Shown in pieces: positions 33,421-41,735 of a stretch of DNA of 64,000 nucleotides. A program made the position numbers and the translations under genes. The notes under the pieces were generated by a model. The model had not been told where the DNA came from. It did not search any database and saw nothing but the letters and a program-made list of their open reading frames with translations. How positions within the stretch are numbered: the first letter of the stretch is position 1; every line of letters begins with the position of its first letter. This stretch comes from Mangrovibrevibacter kandeliae (lineage in GTDB: Bacteria > Pseudomonadota > Alphaproteobacteria > Rhizobiales > Rhizobiaceae), in the NCBI RefSeq assembly GCF_024519155.1, contig NZ_JANIFJ010000002.1, positions 186,001-250,000 on the forward strand, written 5' to 3'.

Positions 33421-33545
33421 TTCTCCCCGGCGGGGAGAAGTCCCGGCAGGGGATGAGGGGGCATTCCGAGGCCAGGCCTCGGGTGTTGCGCTCGACGCCC
33501 CTCACCCGGCTGCTTCGCAGCCACCCTCTCCCCGGCGGGGAGAGG
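33421..33545. repeat. RIME-like intergenic palindromic repeat element
   Basis: Two outward palindromes bracket this element: TTCTCCCCGGCGGGGAGAA at 33421-33439 and CCTCTCCCCGGCGGGGAGAG plus G at 33525-33545. The inner parts are also partly complementary (GGGGATGAGGGGG and GCCCCTCACCC). This is the layout of the rhizobial intergenic mosaic elements found in many copies across Hyphomicrobiales chromosomes. It fills the gap between the aldolase and dimethylargininase-like genes; no gene is supported in 33309-33613. It may act as an mRNA-stabilising or terminating hairpin. Confidence 0.75.
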
Positions 33546-33613
33546 AACGGCGCCTCGACGACCAACGCTCACGCTTCAGCTTTCTGGAGAGATCATGTTC
33601 ACCGCCGTGAAAA

Positions 33614-34501
33614 TCAATCCAAGCGCAGCACGGGGCGCGTCAGGCAGGTCGGGCCGCCCTCGCAGGCGAGGCACAGGGCATCGGCGGCGAAGGTCGTCAC
33701 GCGGCAGCCGACTGCCTCCATCGCCGCCTGCGTCTTCGGTGCGCCGGCGACGGCGATGACCTCGCGCGGCGCGGTCGGCAGAACGTTCAGGCTGAGGCCG
33801 AAGCTCGCCTCGAACTCGATGGGATCGCCGATGACGAGGGTGTAGCCGCGCTCGACCAGGAGGCTGCGGAAGGCGACGGGCAGCAGCGGCGGGTGCACCA
33901 GCGCGAGGTCCGGCGCGAGCGGGCTCACCACAGACATCAGGTGCAGGCAGGCCTCCTCGCCCTGCCAGAAGGGCAGGTCGAAGCCGAGCACCTCGATCCC
34001 GAGCGGGGCGAGCAGCGCGCGCAGCTGGAGGATGCCTGCCTTGTTGGTCCGCACGCCGCGCCCGACGGCGAGCGTCTGCGCGTCCACCCAGACGCAGTCG
34101 CCGCCCTCCACCGTGCCCGGCGCCTCGATCCGCCCAAGGATCGGCACGCCGGCCGCCCGGTAGGCGGCCTCGTGGAGCGCCGGCTCGCCGCGCCGCAGCG
34201 GCTTGCCCATCGACAGGAGCACCGCGCCCTCGCCCGTCACCAGCGAGGGGTCGTGGGTGAACATTGCGTCGGCGCGGCCATCGCCGTCGTCCTCGATCCA
34301 CAGGATCTCTGTGCCGCTCGACGCCACCGCCTCGGCGAAGCCGGCATATTCGTTCACGGCCCGGCGGCCGTCGAAGCCGGCGCCATAGTGCCACAGCGCC
34401 CGGTCGGCGGTCGCAAGGCTCGGGCCGGGCCGGCGCATCAGCACGCGGGCCAGGCGCCCGGCCATGGACTGGGCGCCGAAGCGGCTTTCGTAAGAGGACA
34501 T
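33614..34501 (-). CDS. Dimethylarginine dimethylaminohydrolase-like (amidinotransferase fold) enzyme
   Basis: A 295-residue hydrolase of the guanidino-modifying superfamily, close to DDAH and arginine deiminase. Visible features are the GTVEGGDCVWVD substrate loop near residue 130, the catalytic His in ACLHLMSVV, and the catalytic Cys near the C-terminus in GGPTCLTRPVL. It would release citrulline from methylated arginines or hydrolyse a related guanidino compound. The ATG at 34501 is followed by MSSYESRFGAQS. It is divergent from an amino-acid ABC importer, suggesting that the importer supplies its substrate. Confidence 0.85.
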   Translation of the reverse strand: MSSYESRFGAQSMAGRLARVLMRRPGPSLATADRALWHYGAGFDGRRAVNEYAGFAEAVASSGTEILWIEDDGDGRADAMFTHDPSLVTGEGAVLLSMGKPLRRGEPALHEAAYRAAGVPILGRIEAPGTVEGGDCVWVDAQTLAVGRGVRTNKAGILQLRALLAPLGIEVLGFDLPFWQGEEACLHLMSVVSPLAPDLALVHPPLLPVAFRSLLVERGYTLVIGDPIEFEASFGLSLNVLPTAPREVIAVAGAPKTQAAMEAVGCRVTTFAADALCLACEGGPTCLTRPVLRLD

Positions 34502-34533
34502 CGGGGCTCCTTCGCGGGGCTGATTGCAGGGTG

Positions 34534-34547
34534 CGCCATCAATGGCG
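34534..34547. promoter_or_regulatory. Palindrome in the divergent hydrolase/ABC promoter region
   Basis: CGCCAT-CA-ATGGCG, with two perfect 6-base arms, lies in the 131-base gap between the dimethylargininase-like gene and the ABC ATPase gene. A single regulator bound here could control both directions. No regulator gene is adjacent. Confidence 0.35.
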
Positions 34548-34632
34548 GATTGCTTCATTCTGCGGCAAGTGCAAAAGTCGGGCACGCGGCGCCGGGCGTC
34601 GCATCGCGTGCGTGGATGTGGTGGGAGAGGAC

Positions 34633-35445
34633 ATGGCGACAGCCGCAGGGCTAGCGACCAGGAGCGCGGCGGACACGGCGCCGCTGGTGCCGGTGGAGGT
34701 GAAGAACCTGCACAAGCGGTTCGGCGATCTCCACGTCCTCAAGGGCATATCCCTCACCGCCAACAAGGGTGACGTCGTCGCGCTGATCGGCGGCAGCGGC
34801 TCCGGCAAGTCCACCTTCCTGCGCTGCATCAACATGCTCGAGCACCCGACGTCGGGGTCGATCGCCATCGACGGCGAAGAGATCCGGCTGCGCAAGGATT
34901 CGAGCGGCGACCTGGCACCGGTCGACCGCCGGCAGGTGCGCCGCATCCGCACCCGCCTCGCGATGGTGTTCCAGAGCTTCAATCTCTGGCAGCACCTGAC
35001 GCTGATCCAGAACGTCACCGAAGTGCCGGTGCACGTGTTGAAGGTGCCGCGCGAGGAGGCGCGCGAACGTGCCGAGGCGCTGCTCCATCGTGTCGGCCTG
35101 TACGAGAAGCGCGACGCCTACCCTGCCTTCCTCTCCGGGGGCCAGCAGCAGCGCGCGGCGATCGCGCGGGCGCTCGCCATCCAGCCGGACGTCCTCCTGT
35201 TCGACGAGCCGACCTCGGCGCTCGACCCCGAGCTCGTCGGCGAGGTGCTGGCGGTGATCCGCGACCTCGCCGAGGACGGGCGCACGATGATCCTCGTCAC
35301 CCACGAGATGAAGTTCGCCCGCGAGGTGGCGAGCCACGTCGTGTTCCTGCACTCCGGCCAGATCGAGGAGCAGGGTCCGCCGGAAGCGATCTTCGGCAGC
35401 CCGAACTCGGAGCGGCTGCAGCGCTTCATCCAGTCGATTCACTGA
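34633..35445 (+). CDS. Polar amino acid ABC importer ATPase (HisP/GlnQ family)
   Basis: A 270-residue ATPase. Walker A is GGSGSGKST near residue 51, the signature is LSGGQQQRAAIARALA and Walker B is [14 protein letters not shown]. The Q-loop region RLAMVFQSFNLWQHL is typical of histidine/glutamine/arginine importers. The ATG at 34633 has GGGAGAGG directly upstream. It is the first gene of a four-gene importer operon ending in an M20 amidohydrolase. A 41-base gap separates it from the binding-protein gene. Confidence 0.95.
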   Translation: MATAAGLATRSAADTAPLVPVEVKNLHKRFGDLHVLKGISLTANKGDVVALIGGSGSGKSTFLRCINMLEHPTSGSIAIDGEEIRLRKDSSGDLAPVDRRQVRRIRTRLAMVFQSFNLWQHLTLIQNVTEVPVHVLKVPREEARERAEALLHRVGLYEKRDAYPAFLSGGQQQRAAIARALAIQPDVLLFDEPTSALDPELVGEVLAVIRDLAEDGRTMILVTHEMKFAREVASHVVFLHSGQIEEQGPPEAIFGSPNSERLQRFIQSIH

Positions 35446-35486
35446 CGGGCGCGACCCGTCGCCCCTCCCCCAAGCAAGGAGACCCC

Positions 35487-36263
35487 ATGAAGACCCTCAT
35501 CTCGACTCTCGGCCTGGCCGTCGGCATGACGATCGCCGCCCTCGGCGGCGCCAATGCCGATCCGCTGCGCGTCGCCGTCGCCGCCGAGCCCTATCCGCCC
35601 TTCGCCTCGCCGGACGCCTCCGGCAACTGGACGGGCTGGGAAGTCGATCTCGCCAAGGCGGTCTGCAAGGCCGAGAAGCTCGACTGCGTCATCACGCCGG
35701 TCGCCTGGGATGGCATCATCCCGGCGCTGACCTCCAACAAGATCGACGTCATCGCCGCCTCGATGTCGATCACGCCGGAGCGCGAGAAGACGATCGACTT
35801 CTCCGACAAGTACTACAACACCCCGACCGCAATCGTCGCCGCCAAGGGCTCCGGCTACAAGCCGACGCCGGAGGGCATGTCGGGCAAGATCATCGGCGTG
35901 CAGGTCTCGACGATCCATGAGGACTACGTCCGCAAGCATTTCCCCGATGCCGAGGTGCGCACCTACCAGACCCAGGACGAGGCGAACCAGGATCTCGTCG
36001 CCGGCCGCATCGATGCGACTCAGGCCGACAAGATCGCGCTCGATGCCTTCCTTGAGTCGGCCGACGGCAGCGCCTGCTGCGAGAGCATCGGCGAGGTCGC
36101 GCCGGACGTCGAGGTGCTCGGCCCCGGCGTCGGCTTCGGCCTGCGCAAGGGCGAGGACGACCTGAAGGCCAAGCTCAACGCGGGCATCAAGGCGATCCGC
36201 GAGGACGGCACCTACGAGGCGATCTCCAAGCCCTACTTCAACTTCGACATCTACGGCGGCTGA
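35487..36263 (+). CDS. Periplasmic amino-acid-binding protein (family 3, ArgT/HisJ-like)
   Basis: A 258-residue receptor with a Sec signal peptide (residues 1-24, cleavage after NADP-type region ANA). The mature fold shows LRVAVAAEPYPPFAS, GWEVDLAKAVC, and the ligand-pocket segments DVIAASMSITPEREKTIDFS and ATQADKIALDAF (cited in parts). This pattern binds basic or polar amino acids and opines. A CC pair in SACCESIG may be structural. An 80-base gap precedes the permease gene, with purines (AAGGAG) before its ATG. Confidence 0.93.
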   Translation: MKTLISTLGLAVGMTIAALGGANADPLRVAVAAEPYPPFASPDASGNWTGWEVDLAKAVCKAEKLDCVITPVAWDGIIPALTSNKIDVIAASMSITPEREKTIDFSDKYYNTPTAIVAAKGSGYKPTPEGMSGKIIGVQVSTIHEDYVRKHFPDAEVRTYQTQDEANQDLVAGRIDATQADKIALDAFLESADGSACCESIGEVAPDVEVLGPGVGFGLRKGEDDLKAKLNAGIKAIREDGTYEAISKPYFNFDIYGG

Positions 36264-36342
36264 TCCGGCCCCGCTCCGTCACCGGCCGGCGGATCCCCGC
36301 ATCCGCCGGCCGCTCTCGTAAAGGCTCGCCCGAAGGAGACCC

Positions 36343-37053
36343 ATGCCGAGCGGCCTCGACCTTCTCGCGCTGTCGCCCCCCGGCTGGGGCGGCGTGCTGC
36401 TCGCCGGCTTCTGGAACTCGATCCAGGTCGCGGTCGGCGGCTTCGGCTTCGGCCTCCTGATCGGCATGGCCGGCGCCTGCGGCAAGCTCTATGGCGGCCC
36501 GGTCACGAAGGACCTCTTGGCGGTCTACACGACGCTGGTGCGGGCCGTGCCCGAACTGGTGCTCATCGTGCTCCTCTACTTTGCCGGCGCGGACCTCCTG
36601 AACCTCGCCCTGTCGGTCGTCGGCCTGGGGCCGGTGAACGTCAGCGCGCTCGGCGCCGGCATCTTCGTCATCGCCGTGGTGCAGGGCGCCTATGCCACCG
36701 AGGTGCTGCGCGGCGCGATCCAGGCAATCCCGACCGGCCAGATCGAGGCGGCGCGCGCCTACGGCATGGAGCCGTTCCTGATGTTCCGGCGGATCATCCT
36801 GCCGGCGATGTTGCCGCACGCCCTGCCCGGGCTCAGCAATCTCTGGCTGATCACCACCAAGGACACCGCGCTCCTCGCCGTCGTTGGCTTTGCCGAGCTC
36901 ACCCTCGTCACCCGCCAGGCGGCCGGCGCGACCAAGCACTACTTCATCTTCTTCTGCGCCGCGGGTGTCCTCTATCTGGCGCTGACGCTCACCTCCAACC
37001 TCTTGCTCCGCCGCTTCGAGCTCCGACTCCGGCGCGGCATGCCGGCCGGGTGA
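36343..37053 (+). CDS. Polar amino acid ABC permease, HisQ type
   Basis: A 236-residue inner-membrane permease with five hydrophobic segments. The conserved N-terminal GFWNSIQVAVGGFGFGLLIG and the EAA loop AARAYGMEPFLMFRRIILP near residue 138 identify the HisQ/GlnP family. The ATG at 36343 is preceded by AAGGAG. Its TGA overlaps a possible GTG start of the second permease. It forms a heterodimeric pore with the HisM-type partner. Confidence 0.93.
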   Translation: MPSGLDLLALSPPGWGGVLLAGFWNSIQVAVGGFGFGLLIGMAGACGKLYGGPVTKDLLAVYTTLVRAVPELVLIVLLYFAGADLLNLALSVVGLGPVNVSALGAGIFVIAVVQGAYATEVLRGAIQAIPTGQIEAARAYGMEPFLMFRRIILPAMLPHALPGLSNLWLITTKDTALLAVVGFAELTLVTRQAAGATKHYFIFFCAAGVLYLALTLTSNLLLRRFELRLRRGMPAG

Positions 37054-37889
37054 CGCCGATGTCCGACGCTCTTCCCGAAGAGATCGCCGCGCCGCATCTG
37101 CCGAGCGCCTCGACGACGCGCAGCGAGTTCCTGAAACCGCACCGGATCGTGCTCGCGCTGATCGGTGTCGGCCTCATCGTCGCGGCGGCCATGACGCTGC
37201 GCTGGGACTGGCTGCCGAAGTATGGCGACCTGATCCTCGCCGGCCTCTGGATGACGGTGCTGCTGCTCGTCGTCACCAGCATCCTCGGCTTCCTCATTGC
37301 GGTGCCGGTCGGCCTCGCCCAGGTCACCGGGCCGCGCATCTTCGCCTGGCCGGCCGCCACCTTCTGCACCATCATCCGCGGCACGCCGCTGCTCCTGCAG
37401 ATCTGGCTGCTCTACTACGGCCTCGGCTCGCTGTTCCCGTTCATCCCGGAGATCCGCCAGTCCTTTCTGTGGCCCTATCTGCGGCAGGCCTGGCCCTATG
37501 GCGTTCTGGCGCTGACCCTCTCCTATGCCGGCTACGAGGGCGAGGTGATGCGCGGTGCCTTCGCCGGCGTGCCGAAGGGCGAGATCGAGGCGGCGCGCGC
37601 CTTCGGCATGGGGCGTTTCACGCTCCTGCGCCGGATCTGGCTGCCGCGCGCCTTCCAGCGGGTGCTGCCGACCCTCGTCGGCGAGACGGTGCTGCAGCTG
37701 AAGTCGACGCCCCTCGTCGCCACCATCACGATCTCCGAGCTCTACGCCGTCTTCGCCCGCGTGCGGCAGGACACCTACATCGTCTACGAGCCGCTGCTCC
37801 TGCTGGCGCTGATGTATCTCGTGCTGACCGCGATCCTGGTCTACCTGTTCCGCCTTCTCGAAAACCGCCTGACGCCGAAGAGCCGCTGA
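37050..37889 (+). CDS. Polar amino acid ABC permease, HisM type
   Basis: A 279-residue permease (276 if the ATG at 37059 is used instead of the GTG at 37050, which overlaps the previous stop). It has an N-terminal cytosolic segment of about 30 residues, then FCTIIRGTPLLLQIWLLYYG and the EAA loop AARAFGMGRFTLLRRIWLP near residue 184. Together with the HisQ-type protein, the ATPase and the binding protein it makes a complete importer. The next gene, an amidohydrolase, starts 37 bases later. Confidence 0.93.
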   Translation: MTPMSDALPEEIAAPHLPSASTTRSEFLKPHRIVLALIGVGLIVAAAMTLRWDWLPKYGDLILAGLWMTVLLLVVTSILGFLIAVPVGLAQVTGPRIFAWPAATFCTIIRGTPLLLQIWLLYYGLGSLFPFIPEIRQSFLWPYLRQAWPYGVLALTLSYAGYEGEVMRGAFAGVPKGEIEAARAFGMGRFTLLRRIWLPRAFQRVLPTLVGETVLQLKSTPLVATITISELYAVFARVRQDTYIVYEPLLLLALMYLVLTAILVYLFRLLENRLTPKSR

Positions 37890-37926
37890 GGCCTCGCCGC
37901 CACGCCAACCTTGCAAGCGATCCCTC

Positions 37927-39096
37927 TTGGACACCATCGACCTCGCCAACGACCTCCCCGACCTCACGGCCATGCGCCGCGAGTTGCACCGGCATCCCGA
38001 GCTCGGCCTGGAGGAGGTGTGGACCTCGGACTACGTCGCCCGGCATCTGGAGGCGATGGGCTATTCGGTCACCCGCGGTCTTGCGACGACCGGTCTCGTC
38101 GCGACGCTGACGAACGGGTCCTCCGGCAAGGCGGTCGGCATCCGCGCCGATTTCGACGCGCTGCCGATCGAGGAGGCGACCGGCCTGCCCTACGCCAGCG
38201 AGATCCCCGGCCGGATGCACGCCTGCGGCCATGACGGGCACACCACGATGCTGCTCGGTGCGGCGAAGCGGATCGCCGAGCGGCGCAACTTCGACGGCAC
38301 CGTCCACCTGATCTTCCAGCCGGCCGAGGAGAATTTCGGCGGCGCCCGCATCATGGTCGAGGAAGGGCTGTTCGACCGCTTCCCCTGCGACGCCGTCTTC
38401 GCGCTCCACAACGATCCGGGCCTGCCCTTCGGCCGCTTCTTCCTGCGCGAGGGGCCGATCATGGCCGCCGTCGACGAGTGTCGGATCACCGTGCGCGGCT
38501 ATGGCGGCCATGGCGCCGAGCCGCAGGCGGCCTGCGACCCGATCGTCGCCGGCGCCTCCATCGTCATGGCGCTGCAGACGATCGTCTCGCGCAACACCCA
38601 CCCGATGGACCCGGCGGTGGTGACGATCGGCGCCTTCCATGGCGGCTCGGCGAGCAACGTCATCCCCGAGACGGCCGAGATCGTGGTCGGCATCCGCTCC
38701 TTCGACGCCCGGACGCGCGACCTCCTGGAGCGCCGCATCACCGAGGTCGCCCGCCACCAGGCCGAGAGCTTCGGCGCGACGGCCGAAGTTCGTTACGAGC
38801 GCTCCTACGACCCGACGATCAACGACGCCGAGCAGACGCGCTATCTGCGCACGATCGCCGAGCGCTACGCCGGGTCCGAGGCGGTCGCCGATCTCGAGCG
38901 CCCGTTCATGGGCAGCGAGGACTTCGCCTACATGCTGAAGGCGCGGCCGGGCAGCTACTTCTTCCTCGGCACCGCCCGCGGCGAGGGCGACAAGCCGCTG
39001 CACCACCCCGCCTACGACTTCAACGACGACATCCTGCCGGTCGGCGCCGGCTTCTGGGTCGAACTGGTCGAGGATTTCCTGGCGCCGACGGCCTGA
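37927..39096 (+). CDS. M20 family amidohydrolase (hippurate/N-acyl amino acid hydrolase-like)
   Basis: A 389-residue metallo-amidohydrolase of the M20D type. Metal ligands are in RMHACGHDGHT near residue 100, FQPAEENFGG (catalytic Glu pair), the HNDPGLPFG His and the C-terminal FMGSEDFAYML. These enzymes remove acyl groups from N-acyl amino acids or open related amides. The start appears to be TTG at 37927, giving MDTIDLANDLPDLTAMRREL; the first ATG (37972) would cut into the conserved N-terminus. It closes the importer operon, so it probably processes the imported N-acylated ligand. Confidence 0.88.
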   Translation: MDTIDLANDLPDLTAMRRELHRHPELGLEEVWTSDYVARHLEAMGYSVTRGLATTGLVATLTNGSSGKAVGIRADFDALPIEEATGLPYASEIPGRMHACGHDGHTTMLLGAAKRIAERRNFDGTVHLIFQPAEENFGGARIMVEEGLFDRFPCDAVFALHNDPGLPFGRFFLREGPIMAAVDECRITVRGYGGHGAEPQAACDPIVAGASIVMALQTIVSRNTHPMDPAVVTIGAFHGGSASNVIPETAEIVVGIRSFDARTRDLLERRITEVARHQAESFGATAEVRYERSYDPTINDAEQTRYLRTIAERYAGSEAVADLERPFMGSEDFAYMLKARPGSYFFLGTARGEGDKPLHHPAYDFNDDILPVGAGFWVELVEDFLAPTA

Positions 39097-39114
39097 CCCT
39101 TCGGCGCGGCGGAG

Positions 39115-39927
39115 TCACGGTTTCGGCGAAGGTGCAGCGCTCAGGCGCTGCAGGTCGAAGGCGAGCACGTCCTGCAGGAAGGCGACGAAGCCGTCCGCCT
39201 GATGCGCCGCGATCGCCGCTCCGATCGCCGCCGTGGCGAGGCGGGCGTCGCCGACGACGCCGGCAGGATTGAGATCGTCCGCCATCCAGCCGAAGCCGAG
39301 TCGCCCATGGGCCCTCAGATGCGTGGCTTCGCGCGCGAGATCGCTCTGCAGCGAGGGACGATCGGCGATCGCCTCCCGCCGCACGAGGTCGGGGTGGAAG
39401 TGCAGCATCAGCGACGTCTCCACCGCTCCACCATGGATGCCGGTCGCGATCTCCGCCTCCGGCAGGAGCCCCTCGGGATAACCGAAGCGCAGCCACGAGC
39501 CGGTGGCGCAGAGGAAGCCGTGACGGGCGCGCAACTCCAGCGCCGCCGCGTCCATGGCCGGCGTGTTGCCGCCATGCGCGCTGACGATGACGACGCGTCG
39601 GAAGCCGGCGCGCCACAATCCTTCGCCGACACCGACGATGCTGTTCACCATCGCCGGCCAGTCCTGGCTCAGCGTGCCCGGAAAGTGCGTGTGCTCGAGC
39701 GACGCCCCGATCCGCAGCGTCGGCAGGAACAGGGCCGGCACCTCCTCCGCCAGGCGGGAGATCACCAGCTCCACCATTGCGTCGGCAAGCAGCGCGTCGG
39801 TGCCGAGCGGCAGATGCGCGCCATGCTGCTCGATCGCGGCGATGGGCAGCACCGCCACCGCCCCGCCCACCAGCGAGCCGGCGGCTGCGAGTTCCGCCGT
39901 GGTCCAGCGTTCGTAGCGATGCTCCAT
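39115..39927 (-). CDS. Creatininase family amidohydrolase
   Basis: A 270-residue creatininase-family protein. It carries the metal-binding motifs AIEQHGAHLPLGTDALLA near residues 31-48 (Glu, His and Asp), VIVSAHGGNTPAMD, and a Glu in GGAVETSLML. Members open creatinine or act on related lactams and formamides such as mycofactocin or riboflavin intermediates. The ATG at 39927 has GGGGAGG upstream. It converges on the M20 gene and diverges from the MarR gene. Confidence 0.88.
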   Translation of the reverse strand: MEHRYERWTTAELAAAGSLVGGAVAVLPIAAIEQHGAHLPLGTDALLADAMVELVISRLAEEVPALFLPTLRIGASLEHTHFPGTLSQDWPAMVNSIVGVGEGLWRAGFRRVVIVSAHGGNTPAMDAAALELRARHGFLCATGSWLRFGYPEGLLPEAEIATGIHGGAVETSLMLHFHPDLVRREAIADRPSLQSDLAREATHLRAHGRLGFGWMADDLNPAGVVGDARLATAAIGAAIAAHQADGFVAFLQDVLAFDLQRLSAAPSPKP

Positions 39928-40053
39928 CCGCCCAACCTCCCCGCAACCACGTCGGCTAACCAATCCGCCGCTCGCGATGATGCCCCTCGCTCGTCTGGGT
40001 AGACATCAATCAGTCTCCCGTCCATCTTGTCGCGCGTGGCAGGTGGAGGTCCG

Positions 40054-40545
40054 ATGGCGGACAAGCCGAAAAAGCGCTCGACCATGAACCAGCTGGTGCT
40101 CTCTGCCCGCGCCGGCCGCACCTCGTTGTCGGCCAAGCTGTCCGAGCTCGAGATCTATCCCGGCCAGGATGCGGTGCTGCTGGCGCTGGGTGACCACGAC
40201 GGCATGTCCTTGCGCGACCTCGCCGCCAGGCTCGCCGTGCGGCCTCCGACGATCACCAAGACCGTCGCGCGGCTGATCGCCCAGGGCCTGATCGAGAAGC
40301 GGTCCTCCGAGACGGATGCGCGCCGGAGTCATGCCTTCCTCAGCGAGAAGGGGCGCGCCCTCGTCGACGAGGTCCGGGCGGCGCAGAAGGCGGTCGAGCG
40401 CAGCGCCTTGAAGGGGCTCAGCGACAAGGAGCGCAAGACGCTGCGCAAGCTCCTGCAGCGGGTGGAAAAGAACCTCGCCACTGCCGGGCGCGCCGCGGCG
40501 GAGGCCGCCGCAGCACCGGCCACCCCGAGCGAAGACGACGAATAG
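40054..40545 (+). CDS. MarR family transcriptional regulator
   Basis: A 163-residue winged-helix regulator. The recognition region is LRDLAARLAVRPPTITKTVARLIAQGLIEKR (cited in parts), followed by the wing RSSETDARRSHAFLSEKG, the MarR hallmark. It has a Lys-rich start and an Ala-rich acidic tail. The ATG at 40054 follows GGTGGAGGT. It is head-to-head with the creatininase-family gene over 126 bases, the most likely target. No clear dyad longer than 4 bases was found in that gap. Confidence 0.92.
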   Translation: MADKPKKRSTMNQLVLSARAGRTSLSAKLSELEIYPGQDAVLLALGDHDGMSLRDLAARLAVRPPTITKTVARLIAQGLIEKRSSETDARRSHAFLSEKGRALVDEVRAAQKAVERSALKGLSDKERKTLRKLLQRVEKNLATAGRAAAEAAAAPATPSEDDE

Positions 40546-40708
40546 CGGCAGCCTCTCGTCGTCCGGGGCCGTGCGGCGGGGGAGGCCAGCAGGCGGGCCG
40601 ACGGCCGCGGCCGGTCGGTTTTTCCGCGCTTCGGCATTTGCGCAGCACGCCGGCTCTGCCATAGATCGCATTCCTGATGGAACGAGGACGGGAGCAGGTC
40701 GGGTCCAG

Positions 40709-41725
40709 GTGGCGCAGCGGGTCAAACTGTCGACGATCGCCGAAGCGCTCGGATTGTCCACCGCCACCGTGTCCTTGGCGTTGCGAGACAGTCCGCTCGT
40801 CGCCGAGGTCACGCGCGAGCGCATCAAGGAGCAGGCCCGCGCCTCCGGCTACATCTACAATCGCCGCGCCGCCAGCCTGAGGACCTCGCGCTCGGGTATC
40901 GTCGGGGTCTGCGTCCACGACGTGATGAACCCGTTCTACGGCGAGATCCTCAAGGCCATCGAGGCCGAGCTCGACCGCCAGCGCCAGACCTTCATCCTCT
41001 GCAATCACTACGATCAGGTCGCCAAGCAGCGCTCCTTCGTCGAGACGATGCTGCAGCTCGGCGCCGACGGGCTGATCATGTCGCCGGCCATCGGCACGCC
41101 GATCGAGGACCTGAGTCTCGCGGAAGACAACGGCATGCCCCTGACGCTGGTGGCGCGCGAGATGGAGGGCGTCGAGGTGCCCGCCTTCCGCGGCGACGAC
41201 CGGTTCGGCATGCGGCTGGCGGTGGAGCATCTCCTCAGCCGCGGGCACCGGCGCATCGCGATGGTCGGCGGCACCGATGCCACCTCGACCGGCCGGGACC
41301 GTGCGGAAGGCTGGCGGCGGGCACTCGAGGACGCCGGCATCGAGATTCACCCGCAATGGCGCATCAGCGGGCCGCGCGACAGGCATTCGGGCTTCGACGC
41401 GACCGAACGCTTCCTGGCGATCGCGGAGCGGCCGACGGCCATCGTCTGTTTTTCCGATCTCGTCGCCCTCGGCATGATGTACGGTCTGGCGCGTGCCGGC
41501 CTGCGGCCGGGCCGCGACGTCGCCATCGTCGGCTACGACGACATCGACGAGGCCGCGATCGCCACGCCGCCGCTGACCACCGTCAGCAACGGCCAGAGCG
41601 AGGTCGGACGGCGCGCGGCGCGGGCCCTGATGGCGCGTCTGCGCGGCGAGCCGGCGGGTGGGTCGGAACTGATCACGCCGGTCCTGAAGGTCCGACAGTC
41701 CAGCGATTTCAAATGCGAGGAATGA
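40709..41725 (+). CDS. LacI family transcriptional regulator
   Basis: A 338-residue LacI-type regulator. The DNA-binding domain is VKLSTIAEALGLSTATVSLALRD near the start, followed by a hinge (YIYNRRAASLRTSRSG) and a periplasmic-binding-protein-like sensor domain (IGVCVHDVMNPFYGEIL type). The best start is GTG at 40709 with GGGAGCAGG about 10 bases upstream; there is no ATG in frame close by. The dehydrogenase gene begins 10 bases after its stop, so the two probably form an operon whose inducer is a sugar-acid-like compound. Confidence 0.88.
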   Translation: MAQRVKLSTIAEALGLSTATVSLALRDSPLVAEVTRERIKEQARASGYIYNRRAASLRTSRSGIVGVCVHDVMNPFYGEILKAIEAELDRQRQTFILCNHYDQVAKQRSFVETMLQLGADGLIMSPAIGTPIEDLSLAEDNGMPLTLVAREMEGVEVPAFRGDDRFGMRLAVEHLLSRGHRRIAMVGGTDATSTGRDRAEGWRRALEDAGIEIHPQWRISGPRDRHSGFDATERFLAIAERPTAIVCFSDLVALGMMYGLARAGLRPGRDVAIVGYDDIDEAAIATPPLTTVSNGQSEVGRRAARALMARLRGEPAGGSELITPVLKVRQSSDFKCEE

Positions 41726-41735
41726 GAGAGATCCG

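Noticed and set aside
39928-40053. MarR-type operator in the creatininase/MarR gap
   Set aside because: Only a 4-base-arm dyad (AGAC-N8-GTCT) was seen, too weak to list as a feature.
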